NCBI GenBank assembly: GCA_018670825.1
Contig: JABHIW010000073.1
Location: 1 to 44,684, forward strand
DNA length: 44,684 bases
From: Candidatus Scalindua sp.
GTDB taxonomy: Bacteria; Planctomycetota; Brocadiia; Brocadiales; Scalinduaceae
Direction of reading: 5' to 3'
Part shown: in pieces, positions 31,243-39,865 of the stretch
Numbering within the stretch: position 1 is the first letter of the stretch
How the letters are laid out: each line of letters opens with the position of its first letter
Made by a program: the position numbers and the translations under genes
The notes under the pieces: generated by a model
What the model was told of the DNA's origin: nothing
The model's input: only the letters and a program-made list of their open reading frames with translations
Databases searched by the model: none

Positions 31243-31967
31243 TCCGCAAAAATCCTTACGTGAGAGGAGAGCGATTTCGCAAAGCTGGAGAAGGCAAGAT
31301 CTGTTGACGGTTCTTTATAAATACCATTAACTCCATTGATACTGTTAGAGGTAATAAACGATGCAGAAGTATAATGACGTTCGCGAACAAGCTTTTTGCA
31401 AAACAACTCATATCTCTTCATATATGAAGCTCCTACAAATTCAGGTAACACCTTGAAGTGCGGTTCTTTTACCCTCACCGGACGTGTTGAAGCTTCACAC
31501 TCTTCAAGCATAAAGAAATAACCAAGAAATGGTTGAGTATCTCCACTAAACGCGCCTTCTCTGAATGCTGTCCATAGATCAAGAGCGGTTCCCATCGCCT
31601 CTTCTGTTCGGTTATTAAAATTGTTACCAAATGAAGGTCCAACTTGAGACTTCGCCTCTACCGCAGCGACTAAATTACCATCTTTGATAACAAGTAAATC
31701 CCATTCCTTCGTTGGCCGAAAGAATCCGGGCAACTCTAATGATTTCTTCTGGTAAACATACTTACTTTCAATTCCGGTATCTAAGATTATCTTTGTAACA
31801 AGATTGATAAATCCATCCATTTGTGCTCCACCGGTCACAGCACTCCTCAAGCCGGCATCAGAGGTGCCTTTACTCTTTTGTCTTTCCCCTTGTGCCTTGC
31901 GGGTAACCCAGTAATGAGCAACTGCCACAGCAACCTCTTGGTCTAAATTGTCAATGATTTCCGGCAT
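31239..31967 (-). CDS. PaeR7I/XhoI-family type II restriction endonuclease
   Basis: 242 residues, the family's usual size. Conserved blocks are SDAGLRSAVTGGAQMDGF, LELPGFFRPTKEWDLLVI, the PD-(D/E)xK core with Asp90 and EAK (Glu104, Lys106) in AAVEAKSQVGPSFGNNFN, and EEAMGTALDLWTAFREGAF. PaeR7I and XhoI cut CTCGAG; the same target is therefore predicted but not proven. The gene precedes its methyltransferase with a 4-bp overlap, so transcription of the two is coupled. No controller-protein gene is present. Immediately upstream is an AT-rich promoter region with no regulator. Confidence 0.9.
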   Translation of the reverse strand: MPEIIDNLDQEVAVAVAHYWVTRKAQGERQKSKGTSDAGLRSAVTGGAQMDGFINLVTKIILDTGIESKYVYQKKSLELPGFFRPTKEWDLLVIKDGNLVAAVEAKSQVGPSFGNNFNNRTEEAMGTALDLWTAFREGAFSGDTQPFLGYFFMLEECEASTRPVRVKEPHFKVLPEFVGASYMKRYELFCKKLVRERHYTSASFITSNSINGVNGIYKEPSTDLAFSSFAKSLSSHVRIFAE

Positions 31968-32382
31968 GGAGTAATCGGTTTTAGTTATTTTTAAAATCTT
32001 AGATATAAAGAGAATATTAAACAGGTTTATTACTTTTGCAAAAGCAGTGATTTCCCATAGCTTAATAAGCGCTTGAGCATTCTTTTAAAAAATTGCTTTG
32101 TCAATGTATATGATGAAGCTGGTTTTGTCAATAATGATAAGATATTAAAAGAAAGGATCTCTTTTTGGGTTATTTATGCTGGTTCAATCATTTTAATTGA
32201 GCCCAAATTTTTTGCTTCAGGCTACCAGCCTGACCATGTCATTCTGGCGGGCAAGCCTGGACCAGTCAAGATTCAATCTTTATATGGTATCCTTCTATCT
32301 GTTTAAATCTGCACCTATCGGTGTCCTATTTCTTTTACTTTGTGTTCCTCTGTGGTTCTTCTTTCTCTATCCGTATACTTTC
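31968..32382. other. Intergenic region with one dispersed repeat
   Basis: About 415 bp between two leftward genes. The repeat at 32225-32260 is the only recognisable structure. Overlapping rightward frames (32073-32306, 32197-32538) look non-coding: they cross the repeat or run antisense into the next gene and have no Shine-Dalgarno. Confidence 0.45.
32225..32260. repeat. Dispersed GC-rich hairpin repeat, copy 4
   Basis: CCAGCCTGACCATGTCATTC-TGGCGGGCAAGCCTGG. Hairpin CCAG (32225-32228) / CTGG (32244-32247), a second CCAG-complement at the end, and the shared arrangement of CAGCC-GAC, TCATTCTGGCGGG as in copies at 3043, 6676 and 23045. Confidence 0.55.
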
Positions 32383-33246
32383 TTATTCTATAACATCCTC
32401 CGCAATTATCCAGATTCCATAAATTTGGAGATATTTACCCCTGACACCACTTCGGAATTCCATTCTCGTTACTTCAATACCATCATAAACAAATCTATCA
32501 CTTACTCTCTGATTTATCCAATCACCGGATGCCGATGAATAATCCAGAACAAAGTTGAAAATTTCAACATTCCCATCGTCTTCGATATAACGCAAGTTTG
32601 AACCGGCAACACCATCAGATTCTGTTATATTGTCCGCATATGTCACATTGAGCCGGTAATAACGCTTCGTTCCTTCGAGAGGTGCAAGGAATTGAGATAG
32701 TAAGCCGCCATTCAAATATTTAGTTACCGATGAGTAAGAGGTTTGTTCTGTGGTAAACGAAAAATGCCCTGCAGGGAATATCTGAAAGGATTGTGTACTG
32801 ACAACATCATTACCATTTACTGTCTTTGCCTTTATATCTCCTTTTACTTCTAACTTTGACTCCGGAGTTTTTGTACCTATGCCTACATTACCATTGTTTG
32901 TGTTGTATATAGCGGAGTTCTCTTTTTGCCAAAAAGTATTGCTCCATCCATTTGTTGATGCAGTGGTCTGTAATGTTCCATCAGGGAACATAATTCCGTC
33001 AACTCCGGGGCTGCCAAAAATATGAAGTCTGGCTAGCGGGTTCATTGTACCAATTCCCACATTACCTCCAAAGATGGCATTGTTGCCTATTCCATCAGCA
33101 CCTTTTTTGTCATCATCGGTTTCCTGATAGCCCGAAGCTGAGGTAACGCCTTCAGAAGCAAAAACAATATTCATTGTGGAACAGAAACCGAAAATTACTA
33201 TTGAAACTACAACGATGATAAACATCCTTTCCGTTCTTAATCTCAT
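32383..33246 (-). CDS. Secreted protein with fibre-like GNVGIGT repeats
   Basis: About 287 residues from the ATG at 33244-33246, which follows AGGAGAA at 33254-33260; an earlier in-frame codon at 33276 lacks a site. A signal peptide (MFIIVVVSIVIFGFCSTMN, cleavage near FASEG) is followed by two GNVGIGTxxPxxKLxV repeats (GGNVGIGTMNPLARLHIF, GNVGIGTKTPESKLEVKGDI) of the kind found in phage tail fibres and surface proteins. The C-terminal half has a jelly-roll-like character (KYLNGGLLSQFLAPLEGTKR) with no enzyme motif. Probably a surface-exposed trimeric fibre protein. Confidence 0.75.
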   Translation of the reverse strand: MRLRTERMFIIVVVSIVIFGFCSTMNIVFASEGVTSASGYQETDDDKKGADGIGNNAIFGGNVGIGTMNPLARLHIFGSPGVDGIMFPDGTLQTTASTNGWSNTFWQKENSAIYNTNNGNVGIGTKTPESKLEVKGDIKAKTVNGNDVVSTQSFQIFPAGHFSFTTEQTSYSSVTKYLNGGLLSQFLAPLEGTKRYYRLNVTYADNITESDGVAGSNLRYIEDDGNVEIFNFVLDYSSASGDWINQRVSDRFVYDGIEVTRMEFRSGVRGKYLQIYGIWIIAEDVIE

Positions 33247-33285
33247 TTCATTTCTTCTCCTTTCTGTGTTAAACACAACATCACA

Positions 33286-33876
33286 TTATTTCAAAGGATC
33301 TCCACGGGATGGGTTATATACAAAACCGTTGCCTTCCGTGAATGCATGGAAAACTTTGCAGGCTTCTTCACTCAGTACGTTATCAATGACATCTATATTA
33401 CGCTTTTTGAGTTCTTCTTTCCAATCCGGGTGAATAGGGCCTTCGTCAAAACCTGTAATTTTCTCTAGCACTTTTCCACTGCCTGCTATTACAAGCAATC
33501 GTATGCCGGACCATAGAACTGCTCCGTAACACATTGCACATGGCCTCCAGTTAACAACAAGTTCGTGTGACACCATGCCGGGGCTTCCGAGGTCAAATGT
33601 TTTACGTTTCTTTTGAGCGATTGATAAGGCCATTATTTCGGCATGAGCTGAAGAGCAGTTTGATGGTACAACTATGTTGACACCTATGGAAATTATTTTA
33701 CCGGTATTTTGTTCAAATACTCCCGCAGCGAAGGGGCCACCGGTTCCGTATTCAAAATTTAATTTTGAGAAATGAATAATCATTCTCATTCGGTCTTCAT
33801 GTGTAGGGAGATGTTCGGGATAGCTGGAGAGCTCTCTGGCAACCCAGTCAGGTATTGAAAGAGTTATATTCATCAT
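33286..33876 (-). CDS. Nucleoside/guanine deaminase-like protein (CDA superfamily)
   Basis: 196 residues. The zinc motifs are present: HAE (His78, Glu80) in NCSSAHAEIMALSIAQKKR and PCAMC (Cys113, Cys116) in NWRPCAMCYGAVLWSGIRL. The rest (GPFAAGVFEQNTGKIISIGV) is typical of guanine deaminase/TadA-like folds. It is longer than TadA (about 150) and has an N-terminal extension; guanine or another nucleobase is the likely substrate. No Shine-Dalgarno is visible before MMNITL. It lies 39 bp upstream of the fibre gene on the same strand. Confidence 0.85.
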   Translation of the reverse strand: MMNITLSIPDWVARELSSYPEHLPTHEDRMRMIIHFSKLNFEYGTGGPFAAGVFEQNTGKIISIGVNIVVPSNCSSAHAEIMALSIAQKKRKTFDLGSPGMVSHELVVNWRPCAMCYGAVLWSGIRLLVIAGSGKVLEKITGFDEGPIHPDWKEELKKRNIDVIDNVLSEEACKVFHAFTEGNGFVYNPSRGDPLK

Positions 33877-33951
33877 CCGGATTTTTTCAATGTGAAAGTG
33901 GGTATTCCCGAATTTTTCCTTACCTCTTGATTATAATTAAATCGTAAATCC

Positions 33952-35157
33952 TCACGGATAGATCTCCATCTTTTTCCCGATAGCGTAGAGCTTGCCATCA
34001 GTTGAGGCGATATAAATAGTTCCGTCTTTATCTATCGCGGCGGATGATTCAATAGCACTGCCTGTTTCAACATACCACTTCATGGTACCGTCAGGGTTTA
34101 CCGCATAGAATTTCTTATCACGAGAACCCACATAAATAACTCCATTGGCATCAATTGCAGGCGAAGACATTACAGAATATTTAGTTTGAAATGTCCATTT
34201 AAGAGTACCGTCTGGATTTATTGCGTAGAGTTTGCCGTCTCCGGACCCAGTATAAATCGTACCGTCCAGTGCCAGGGCGGTGGATGAATCAATATCATAT
34301 TCTGTTTTGTATTTCCATTTCAGTTTGCCGTCAGGGTAAAGTGCGTAGAGGTATGAGTCTTCAGAACCGAAATATAATGCTCCATCATCTCCAATTGTAG
34401 GTGATGATTCCAGCAGATAGCGAGTGCCAAATGACCATACGGCATTGCCATCAGGCTTGAGGGCAAATATATAGTAATCTTCTGCACCGCAATAAACCAT
34501 ATCATTGTCCCCTATCGCAGGAGAAGACCATATGTGGTCTGCCGTCTTGTATCCCCACTTGTGTTTGCCTTCCGCATCTATAGCATGTACTTTGTTATCC
34601 CAGCCTCCAAAATAAATCGAACCGTCATTACCTATTGCGGGAGACGAGATAATACCTCCTTTTGTTTCATGTTTCCATTTCAGCTTGCCGTTCGGATTGA
34701 TGGCATAGAGGTATTTATCCCAGGAACCAACATATATAACACCATCAACATCTATTGTCGGAGTCGAGTCTACCTCAGCTCCTGTTTTAAACTTCCATTT
34801 CAGCGTGCCATCCGGATTGATGGCATAGAGATGTGTGTCCTGTGATCCGAAATATATGGTACCATCAATACCTATTACAGGAGAAGATGATATTGGCGCT
34901 TCAGTCTGAAATGTCCATTTTATGTCATTTGTCTCAGGCCCCGCGTAAGGACTGCGACCCGTATGGTGCAGGTCGTGGCGGTACATTGGCCAGGGTGTGC
35001 GAGCAACCCTTTCTCCGAAATGTTGTGGAGAGATATTCTCTTCCTGTTCGTCTGACCATACCGTCGGTGTCAAGGTAGATAAAAAAATACCAATAATGAG
35101 AAACGCTAAAGATAACGTATTTCTATAGTTAATAATAATATTGTTGTTCATTGTCAC
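33952..35157 (-). CDS. Secreted PQQ-type beta-propeller protein
   Basis: About 401 residues (GTG at 35157, or an in-frame ATG six bases later). Signal peptide: LSLAFLIIGIFLSTLTPTVW. Eight near-identical repeats of about 40 residues follow, each with an IYFGSQDTHLYAINPDGTLK-type strand set (variants YVGSWDKYLYAINPNG, YFGGWDNKVHAIDAEG, YTGSGDGKLYAINPDG), giving an eight-bladed propeller. There are no quinoprotein dehydrogenase active-site residues, so it is a BamB-like or structural binding protein. Stands alone; hisB ends 60 bp upstream. Confidence 0.88.
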   Translation of the reverse strand: MTMNNNIIINYRNTLSLAFLIIGIFLSTLTPTVWSDEQEENISPQHFGERVARTPWPMYRHDLHHTGRSPYAGPETNDIKWTFQTEAPISSSPVIGIDGTIYFGSQDTHLYAINPDGTLKWKFKTGAEVDSTPTIDVDGVIYVGSWDKYLYAINPNGKLKWKHETKGGIISSPAIGNDGSIYFGGWDNKVHAIDAEGKHKWGYKTADHIWSSPAIGDNDMVYCGAEDYYIFALKPDGNAVWSFGTRYLLESSPTIGDDGALYFGSEDSYLYALYPDGKLKWKYKTEYDIDSSTALALDGTIYTGSGDGKLYAINPDGTLKWTFQTKYSVMSSPAIDANGVIYVGSRDKKFYAVNPDGTMKWYVETGSAIESSAAIDKDGTIYIASTDGKLYAIGKKMEIYP

Positions 35158-35216
35158 GGAAAAATCCTTTCGATCAATAATTAAAAGAGGTATGAGTGTC
35201 TACAGATTACCGTCGT

Positions 35217-35807
35217 TTATAAAACACCCTTTGTCGAGGGGACTTCATTCGTTCGTTCATCGATTCTCGTTGCCCTGTCAATGGCCTTTGCTAAACCTTT
35301 GAAAATCGCTTCCGCAATGTGATGTGCGTTTTCACCGTATGGGACGTCTACATGAAGGTTAAGACCGGCGTTTACCGTAAATGCCTCAAGAAACTCCTTG
35401 ATCAATTCAGAGTCAAAATCACCAATCTTCTTTGAGTCTAACTTTGCGTTGAAGACAAGGGCAGAACGCCCGCTGATATCAAGCGCTATATTTGCAAGCG
35501 ATTCCTGCATTGGCACACTGACGTTGGAAAAACGGACGATCCCCGCCTTATCGCCTAAAGCTTCTTTTACCGCCAGTCCTACACAGATACCCACATCCTC
35601 AACCGTATGATGAAAGTCTACATGTGTATCACCGGTAGCTTTAATCTCCAGATCAAACAAGGCGTGTTTTGCAAACAGGTCCAGCATGTGATCAAAGAAG
35701 CCTATACCGGTAGATACCGAACGTTTACCCTCACCGTCCAGATTAAGTGACAGACTGATATTCGTTTCATTCGTCTTTCTGTCTATATTAGATATCCTGT
35801 TTTTCAT
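35217..35807 (-). CDS. hisB: Imidazoleglycerol-phosphate dehydratase HisB
   Basis: 196 residues, normal for the monofunctional enzyme. Metal-binding blocks are all present: GIGFFDHMLDLFAKH, DTHVDFHHTVEDVGI, PYGENAHHIAEAIFKGLAKA and the C-terminal ERTNEVPSTKGVL. It removes water from imidazoleglycerol phosphate in histidine synthesis. The start lies 2 bp after the hisC stop, so the two are translationally coupled. The gene order hisD-hisC-hisB is a common partial his operon. Confidence 0.97.
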   Translation of the reverse strand: MKNRISNIDRKTNETNISLSLNLDGEGKRSVSTGIGFFDHMLDLFAKHALFDLEIKATGDTHVDFHHTVEDVGICVGLAVKEALGDKAGIVRFSNVSVPMQESLANIALDISGRSALVFNAKLDSKKIGDFDSELIKEFLEAFTVNAGLNLHVDVPYGENAHHIAEAIFKGLAKAIDRATRIDERTNEVPSTKGVL

Positions 35808-35809
35808 AA

Positions 35810-36895
35810 TCAGCTATTTTGATTCAGCAAAACCAGCTGTATATCTGCCAGTTCTTTCAGTAAAGTATCTATTTCTTCGTCTGTTCCTACCGTAATTCTT
35901 AAGCAGTCGTCAAGTCTTGGTTGATCTATATATCTGACAAGTATCTTTCTCTCCTTCAGTTCCCGATAGATCTCTTTCGCTTCGTAGGAATCTTTGCACC
36001 TGATCATAACAAAGTTTGACTGGGATGGGTATACAAAAAATCCAAGTTCTTTCAGTGAGTATATCAGGTGTTCTCGTGTTTTTATTATCCGGGAAACGTT
36101 TTGTTTGAACGTTTCCTGATCGTCCAGTGCGGCAACTGCAGATGCCATACTGAGCCTGTCCACATTATACGAATCTTTAACCTTCATCATGCCATTAATC
36201 AGTTCTTCCTGTGCGACAGCAAAACCCAGACGCATTCCGGCCAGTGAATATGATTTGGAAAGTGTACGCAGGACAATGAGGTTTGGGTGTTTATCAACCA
36301 GTCTCATACAATTATCATCGGCAAAATCTGCATATGCTTCGTCAACCACAATTATACCGTCTATCTTTCCTGCAATTTCTGAAATTTTGTCAACCGGTAT
36401 CATTGTCCCTGACGGTGAGTTGGGATTACACATAAAGGTAACGGCAGCGCCTTTTACCAGGATCTCTTCCGGAAGAGAATAATCTTCACGGAAATCAATA
36501 ATGCACTCTTTCGCATTCTGAATTTCTGACAGCGTCTTGTATAAAAGATACGTCGGATACGGATAAATAACCTTATCATCTTTGCTGACAAAGCTCCGGG
36601 TTATTATGGTCAAGAGATCATCAGATCCATTGCCTACCATGACTCTTTCCGGTTTTGTCTTAAATACCTCTGCGACCTTTTCCCTGGCGCCTGTAGAGAC
36701 CGGGTCAGGATACAACCGCAATCTTTCATCTATTTCATCCTTCAGGGCAGCAAGAACTTTGGGGGAAGGGGCATATGGGTTTTCATTAGTATTGAGTTTG
36801 ATGTATAGGCCGTCCTTAGGCTGTTCGCCGGGAATGTACCCGGTCATTTCATCAACATTTTTTCTGAAGTAACTTGATTGTTTTTTAGTTTCCAT
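35810..36895 (-). CDS. hisC: Histidinol-phosphate aminotransferase HisC
   Basis: 361 residues. Characteristic segments: KLNTNENPYAPSPKVLAALK, VGNGSDDLLTIITRSF, PNSPSGTMIPVDKI, VVDEAYADFAD (pyridoxal Asp region), VLRTLSKSYSLAGMRLGF with the Schiff-base lysine and the C-terminal LRITVGTDEEID. A PLP enzyme that transaminates histidinol phosphate. It lies 70 bp downstream of hisD and 2 bp upstream of hisB. Its start follows a spacer with no clear Shine-Dalgarno. Confidence 0.96.
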   Translation of the reverse strand: METKKQSSYFRKNVDEMTGYIPGEQPKDGLYIKLNTNENPYAPSPKVLAALKDEIDERLRLYPDPVSTGAREKVAEVFKTKPERVMVGNGSDDLLTIITRSFVSKDDKVIYPYPTYLLYKTLSEIQNAKECIIDFREDYSLPEEILVKGAAVTFMCNPNSPSGTMIPVDKISEIAGKIDGIIVVDEAYADFADDNCMRLVDKHPNLIVLRTLSKSYSLAGMRLGFAVAQEELINGMMKVKDSYNVDRLSMASAVAALDDQETFKQNVSRIIKTREHLIYSLKELGFFVYPSQSNFVMIRCKDSYEAKEIYRELKERKILVRYIDQPRLDDCLRITVGTDEEIDTLLKELADIQLVLLNQNS

Positions 36896-36965
36896 TTTTT
36901 GTATTAGTATATAGGGAATTCAAAGTCGTCGGGAAAGAAACCCGACATTTCTTGTCTTGTACAAT

Positions 36966-38309
36966 TTACTTATCTATTCTTATCCGTACCGAATTAGCGT
37001 GGGCCTGCAGGCCTTCTGACTCCGCAATGGTTATTATGTCATCTGCTGCTGATCTCAGGACTTCCTCCGAATATGAAATTATACTTGTTCTTTTAAGAAA
37101 ATCATTTACTGACAGGCCGGAGAAAAATCTCGCTGTCCCACCAGTTGGTAAGACATGTGACGGTCCGGCAAAGTAGTCGCCAACAGCTACCGGTGTATAC
37201 GGCCCGGCGAATATAGCACCTGCATGTTTCAACCCCGATAAAACCTCGTCTTCGTTTTTCACCATTACCAGTAAGTGCTCCGGAGCCAGGGTATTTGAGA
37301 TATCCACGGCCTCATTCATATCTTTTGCAATAACGATAACGCCAAATTTATCCAGGGATTCCTTTATCAGATCTCTGCGAGTTGAAGTCTCGATTTGTCT
37401 GGATATTTCCCTTAATACTCCGTTTGCAACTTCCTCAGAGCTGGTAACCAGTATTGAAATACCGGGGGCATGTTCTGCCTGTGACAGCAGATCAGAAGCG
37501 ACAAATGCATGATTCGCAGATTCATCAGCTATGATGAGCACCTCACTTGGTCCTGCCAACATGTCTATGCCTACATGCCCGTATGCTTCCCTCTTGGCAA
37601 GTGTCACAAATTGATTTCCGGGCCCGACAATTTTATCAACCTTAGGGACAGTTTTGGTGCCAAAGGTGAGCGCGGCAATTGCGTGTACGCCTCCAATCAT
37701 GTAAACTTCATCCACATCTGCTTCCCTGCACGCGACCAGTCTTTCAGGAGAGATAGTCCCTTCTCTGCCGGGTGGCGTTACAACCACAGTTTTTTTTACT
37801 CCCGCAACCCTTGCAGGTACCGCATTCATTAATACTGAAGACGGATATGATGCTGAGCCACCAGGGACATAAATTCCAACATTTTCAATAGCATTATATT
37901 TCACTTTTATCCTTGCCCCATTTGAATGAAAGGGTCCTGGTTCGCGTATACAAATGTGTTCCTGGAATTTTCGGATATTTTCCTTTGCATTTTTTAAAGC
38001 ACTTATTAATTCCGGAGTTACTTTCTTGTAAGCATCATCAATTTCAGACGTTTTAATTTTAATATTTTCTGCGGACAGGCTTACACCTTCAAACTTTTCT
38101 GAATAATATTCCAGGGCTTCATCACCTTTTTCTCTTACGTCTTGAATAACACGCTTGACACTTTCAGCCGGTGATAACGGTTCACCAAAGACCTCTTTTG
38201 TTTTTGCTTCCATCCCTTTGGTAACCGTGTCAGCAAATATGCTCATTACCTGCTTGAGAGCTTCAATCTCCTGCGTGATATAACCTTCCTGTGATCTTAA
38301 TATTTTCAT
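36966..38309 (-). CDS. hisD: Histidinol dehydrogenase HisD
   Basis: 447 residues, standard length plus a short N-terminal extension. Conserved blocks: VPGGSASYPSSVLMNAVPA, GVHAIAALTFGTKTVPKVDK, GPGNQFVTLAKREAYGHVGI, DMLAGPSEVLIIADE, LLSQAEHAPGIS (zinc ligands) and HVLPTGGTARFFSGLSV. It is a zinc enzyme that oxidises L-histidinol twice to histidine. It starts the hisDCB unit; the 120 bp upstream contains no leader peptide or T-box. Confidence 0.97.
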   Translation of the reverse strand: MKILRSQEGYITQEIEALKQVMSIFADTVTKGMEAKTKEVFGEPLSPAESVKRVIQDVREKGDEALEYYSEKFEGVSLSAENIKIKTSEIDDAYKKVTPELISALKNAKENIRKFQEHICIREPGPFHSNGARIKVKYNAIENVGIYVPGGSASYPSSVLMNAVPARVAGVKKTVVVTPPGREGTISPERLVACREADVDEVYMIGGVHAIAALTFGTKTVPKVDKIVGPGNQFVTLAKREAYGHVGIDMLAGPSEVLIIADESANHAFVASDLLSQAEHAPGISILVTSSEEVANGVLREISRQIETSTRRDLIKESLDKFGVIVIAKDMNEAVDISNTLAPEHLLVMVKNEDEVLSGLKHAGAIFAGPYTPVAVGDYFAGPSHVLPTGGTARFFSGLSVNDFLKRTSIISYSEEVLRSAADDIITIAESEGLQAHANSVRIRIDK

Positions 38310-38429
38310 ATATTTTCTGCTCTCTGATATTTAATATAAGGACTTTTCTTCTTAAGCATATCTAGTTGTTATATTTCAGAATGAGTTAAGTATATTAAAT
38401 TGTTCTCTTTGGAAAAATCATTGATTTCT

Positions 38430-38681
38430 TTATACTGCCATTTCTCCAGGTAGAACATCTACTGGAACAGAAATAGTCTTATCCCATTTCTCATTCGTCT
38501 GAATTCTATGCTCAATCTCTTTGGCTACTTTTGCAGTGAGATTTTTCTCTCCGCATTGTTGACAAACACCGGCTGGTACATTTTGAAAGATAAATAACTT
38601 TCCTTTATAACGATAATCCAATTCAACCTTGTTTTCCTTCACTTCTCCACCACAGAAGGAACAATCTCCATATTCATGCAT
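38430..38681 (-). CDS. YgiT-type zinc-finger antitoxin-like protein
   Basis: 83 residues from the ATG at 38679-38681 (MHEYGDCSFCGGEVKENKVE), preferred over a longer frame because it overlaps the upstream gene's TGA and follows AAGGTGG. Four Cys form two CxxC pairs (DCSFCGGEV, GVCQQCGEKN), the YgiT/MqsA-like zinc-binding fold. The C-terminal part (AKVAKEIEHRIQ) lacks the HTH of MqsA. Its partner is the DUF4258 gene just upstream, overlapping by 8 bp, so this is a toxin-antitoxin pair with the toxin first. Confidence 0.85.
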   Translation of the reverse strand: MHEYGDCSFCGGEVKENKVELDYRYKGKLFIFQNVPAGVCQQCGEKNLTAKVAKEIEHRIQTNEKWDKTISVPVDVLPGEMAV

Positions 38682-38997
38682 CTTTCTTACCACCTTTTTG
38701 CCTTGTTCTTGCATTAATCCACTTTGGCCGTTTTGGCACATAGACTGTTATTATTTTGGCCCACTTTGCAGGGTCATAACCACAAACAATGTGAATCGGT
38801 TTCGTTTTTGAATAACCGAGAATTAGACAGCTTGGTCCCCTCGGATCATCAGAATACTCTTCCAATATTTCTCCATTATAAATTGCGGTTTCCAAGTCAT
38901 GGATCGTTATATCCTCTGCATATCTTTCCTTTTCTGCGTGAAAACTAATTTCATATTCTTCTCTTCTGACTTTCTCTTGGATTCCACCAATTTTCAT
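38674..38997 (-). CDS. DUF4258 toxin-like protein
   Basis: 107 residues. Typical features: ISFHAEKERYAEDITIHDLE (His near the N-terminus), AIYNGEILEEYSDDPRGPS, LILGYSKTKPIHIVCGYDP, AKWAKIITVYVPKRPKW. DUF4258 proteins are commonly encoded next to YgiT-type zinc-finger antitoxins and are thought to act like BrnT/RelE-fold RNases. No good Shine-Dalgarno precedes the ATG. The start of the antitoxin overlaps its end by 8 bp, so antitoxin synthesis is coupled to that of the toxin. Confidence 0.85.
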   Translation of the reverse strand: MKIGGIQEKVRREEYEISFHAEKERYAEDITIHDLETAIYNGEILEEYSDDPRGPSCLILGYSKTKPIHIVCGYDPAKWAKIITVYVPKRPKWINARTRQKGGKKDA

Positions 38998-39057
38998 TTG
39001 ATACTATATATTTTCTTTCACACCAGCCAGGCAACAATAATACATCGTGTTCTGCCC

Positions 39058-39498
39058 CTATCCATTTACCTCAACAGCACGTACCATGTCGCCGACTGAT
39101 ATTGGACCCAACTGTGGTATACCGCTGATCTGAGAGGTATTAACATTCAGTCTTTCACTACTGAGTTTATTGCTTCCGGAGCTTCCTGGCATTGACTCGG
39201 CCATCATAGCTCCGCTGAGTGTCTGTGCGCCATGAGATTCATGTTCTTCGCATGGCGATCCCTTCTCTCCGGCAACACAGGTGGAGAATTTGTCCTGTAC
39301 ATGAGCCACAAAGACATGTTCCTTTATATGTTCCAGTTTTCCCAAGACTTCGCTACTGTCCGGATCCTTTACCTCCTCATCACTCTGTATAAAGACGGCA
39401 AAGACCATACCGTCCACTACGCCATGATTTCTGCCGATATTAATTACGATACTGTATTCATCGAGTATTTTTGCAACCTTACCTTCTATTTTTTCCAT
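39058..39498 (-). CDS. FlgT C-terminal-like domain protein
   Basis: 146 residues. The N-terminal part (GKVAKILDEYSIVINIGRNH, GVVDGMVFAVFIQSDEEVKD, SSEVLGKLEHIKEHVFVAHV, QDKFSTCVA) matches the pattern of the FlgT C-terminal domain, a beta-barrel seen in many bacterial proteins. The remainder (SMPGSSGSNKLSSERLN) is low complexity and flexible. No signal peptide. A flagellar role is not supported because no flagellar genes are nearby. TAAGAGG precedes the ATG. Confidence 0.65.
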   Translation of the reverse strand: MEKIEGKVAKILDEYSIVINIGRNHGVVDGMVFAVFIQSDEEVKDPDSSEVLGKLEHIKEHVFVAHVQDKFSTCVAGEKGSPCEEHESHGAQTLSGAMMAESMPGSSGSNKLSSERLNVNTSQISGIPQLGPISVGDMVRAVEVNG

Positions 39499-39701
39499 AT
39501 TTATACCTCTTAATGATGCTGTTTTAAATTACCCATGTTCTATTAAATCAAAAATAATATTTTATGCCATAACCTTTTGTTTACTATTAATTTCAGGTGT
39601 TTTAGGCACTTCAGATTTAATTAAGATTATATTATAACGGGTTAGGTAATTATATTTTAGACCCCTTCTTTGTCAAGGAGAATTGAATCAACAACCATTC
39701 G

Positions 39702-39833
39702 TTATTTTGTTCTTGAAGGCCTGGCCCTGCCTCTATAAAGCTTTTTATTCTCTAAAAGTTTGTGCAAATCCGTGACATAAAATGGTTTCTTGACCACTTT
39801 ATGCCCATGCGTTATAATCCTTGAGTATTCCAA
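39702..39833 (-). CDS. Small orphan frame or gene remnant (43 aa)
   Basis: A minus-strand frame from a TTG at 39831-39833: LEYSRIITHGHKVVKKPFYV, then TDLHKLLENKKLYRGRARPS, ending RTK. The composition is strikingly protein-like and basic and the frame is closed by TAA at 39702-39704, but an in-frame TAA lies two codons before the TTG and the only Shine-Dalgarno is weak (GTGGAAA). It could be the last exon-like remnant of a larger gene or a small RNA-binding-type protein. Confidence 0.3.
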   Translation of the reverse strand: MEYSRIITHGHKVVKKPFYVTDLHKLLENKKLYRGRARPSRTK

Positions 39834-39865
39834 ATCATATTACAATTTCCACGTTTTTTTAGAAA

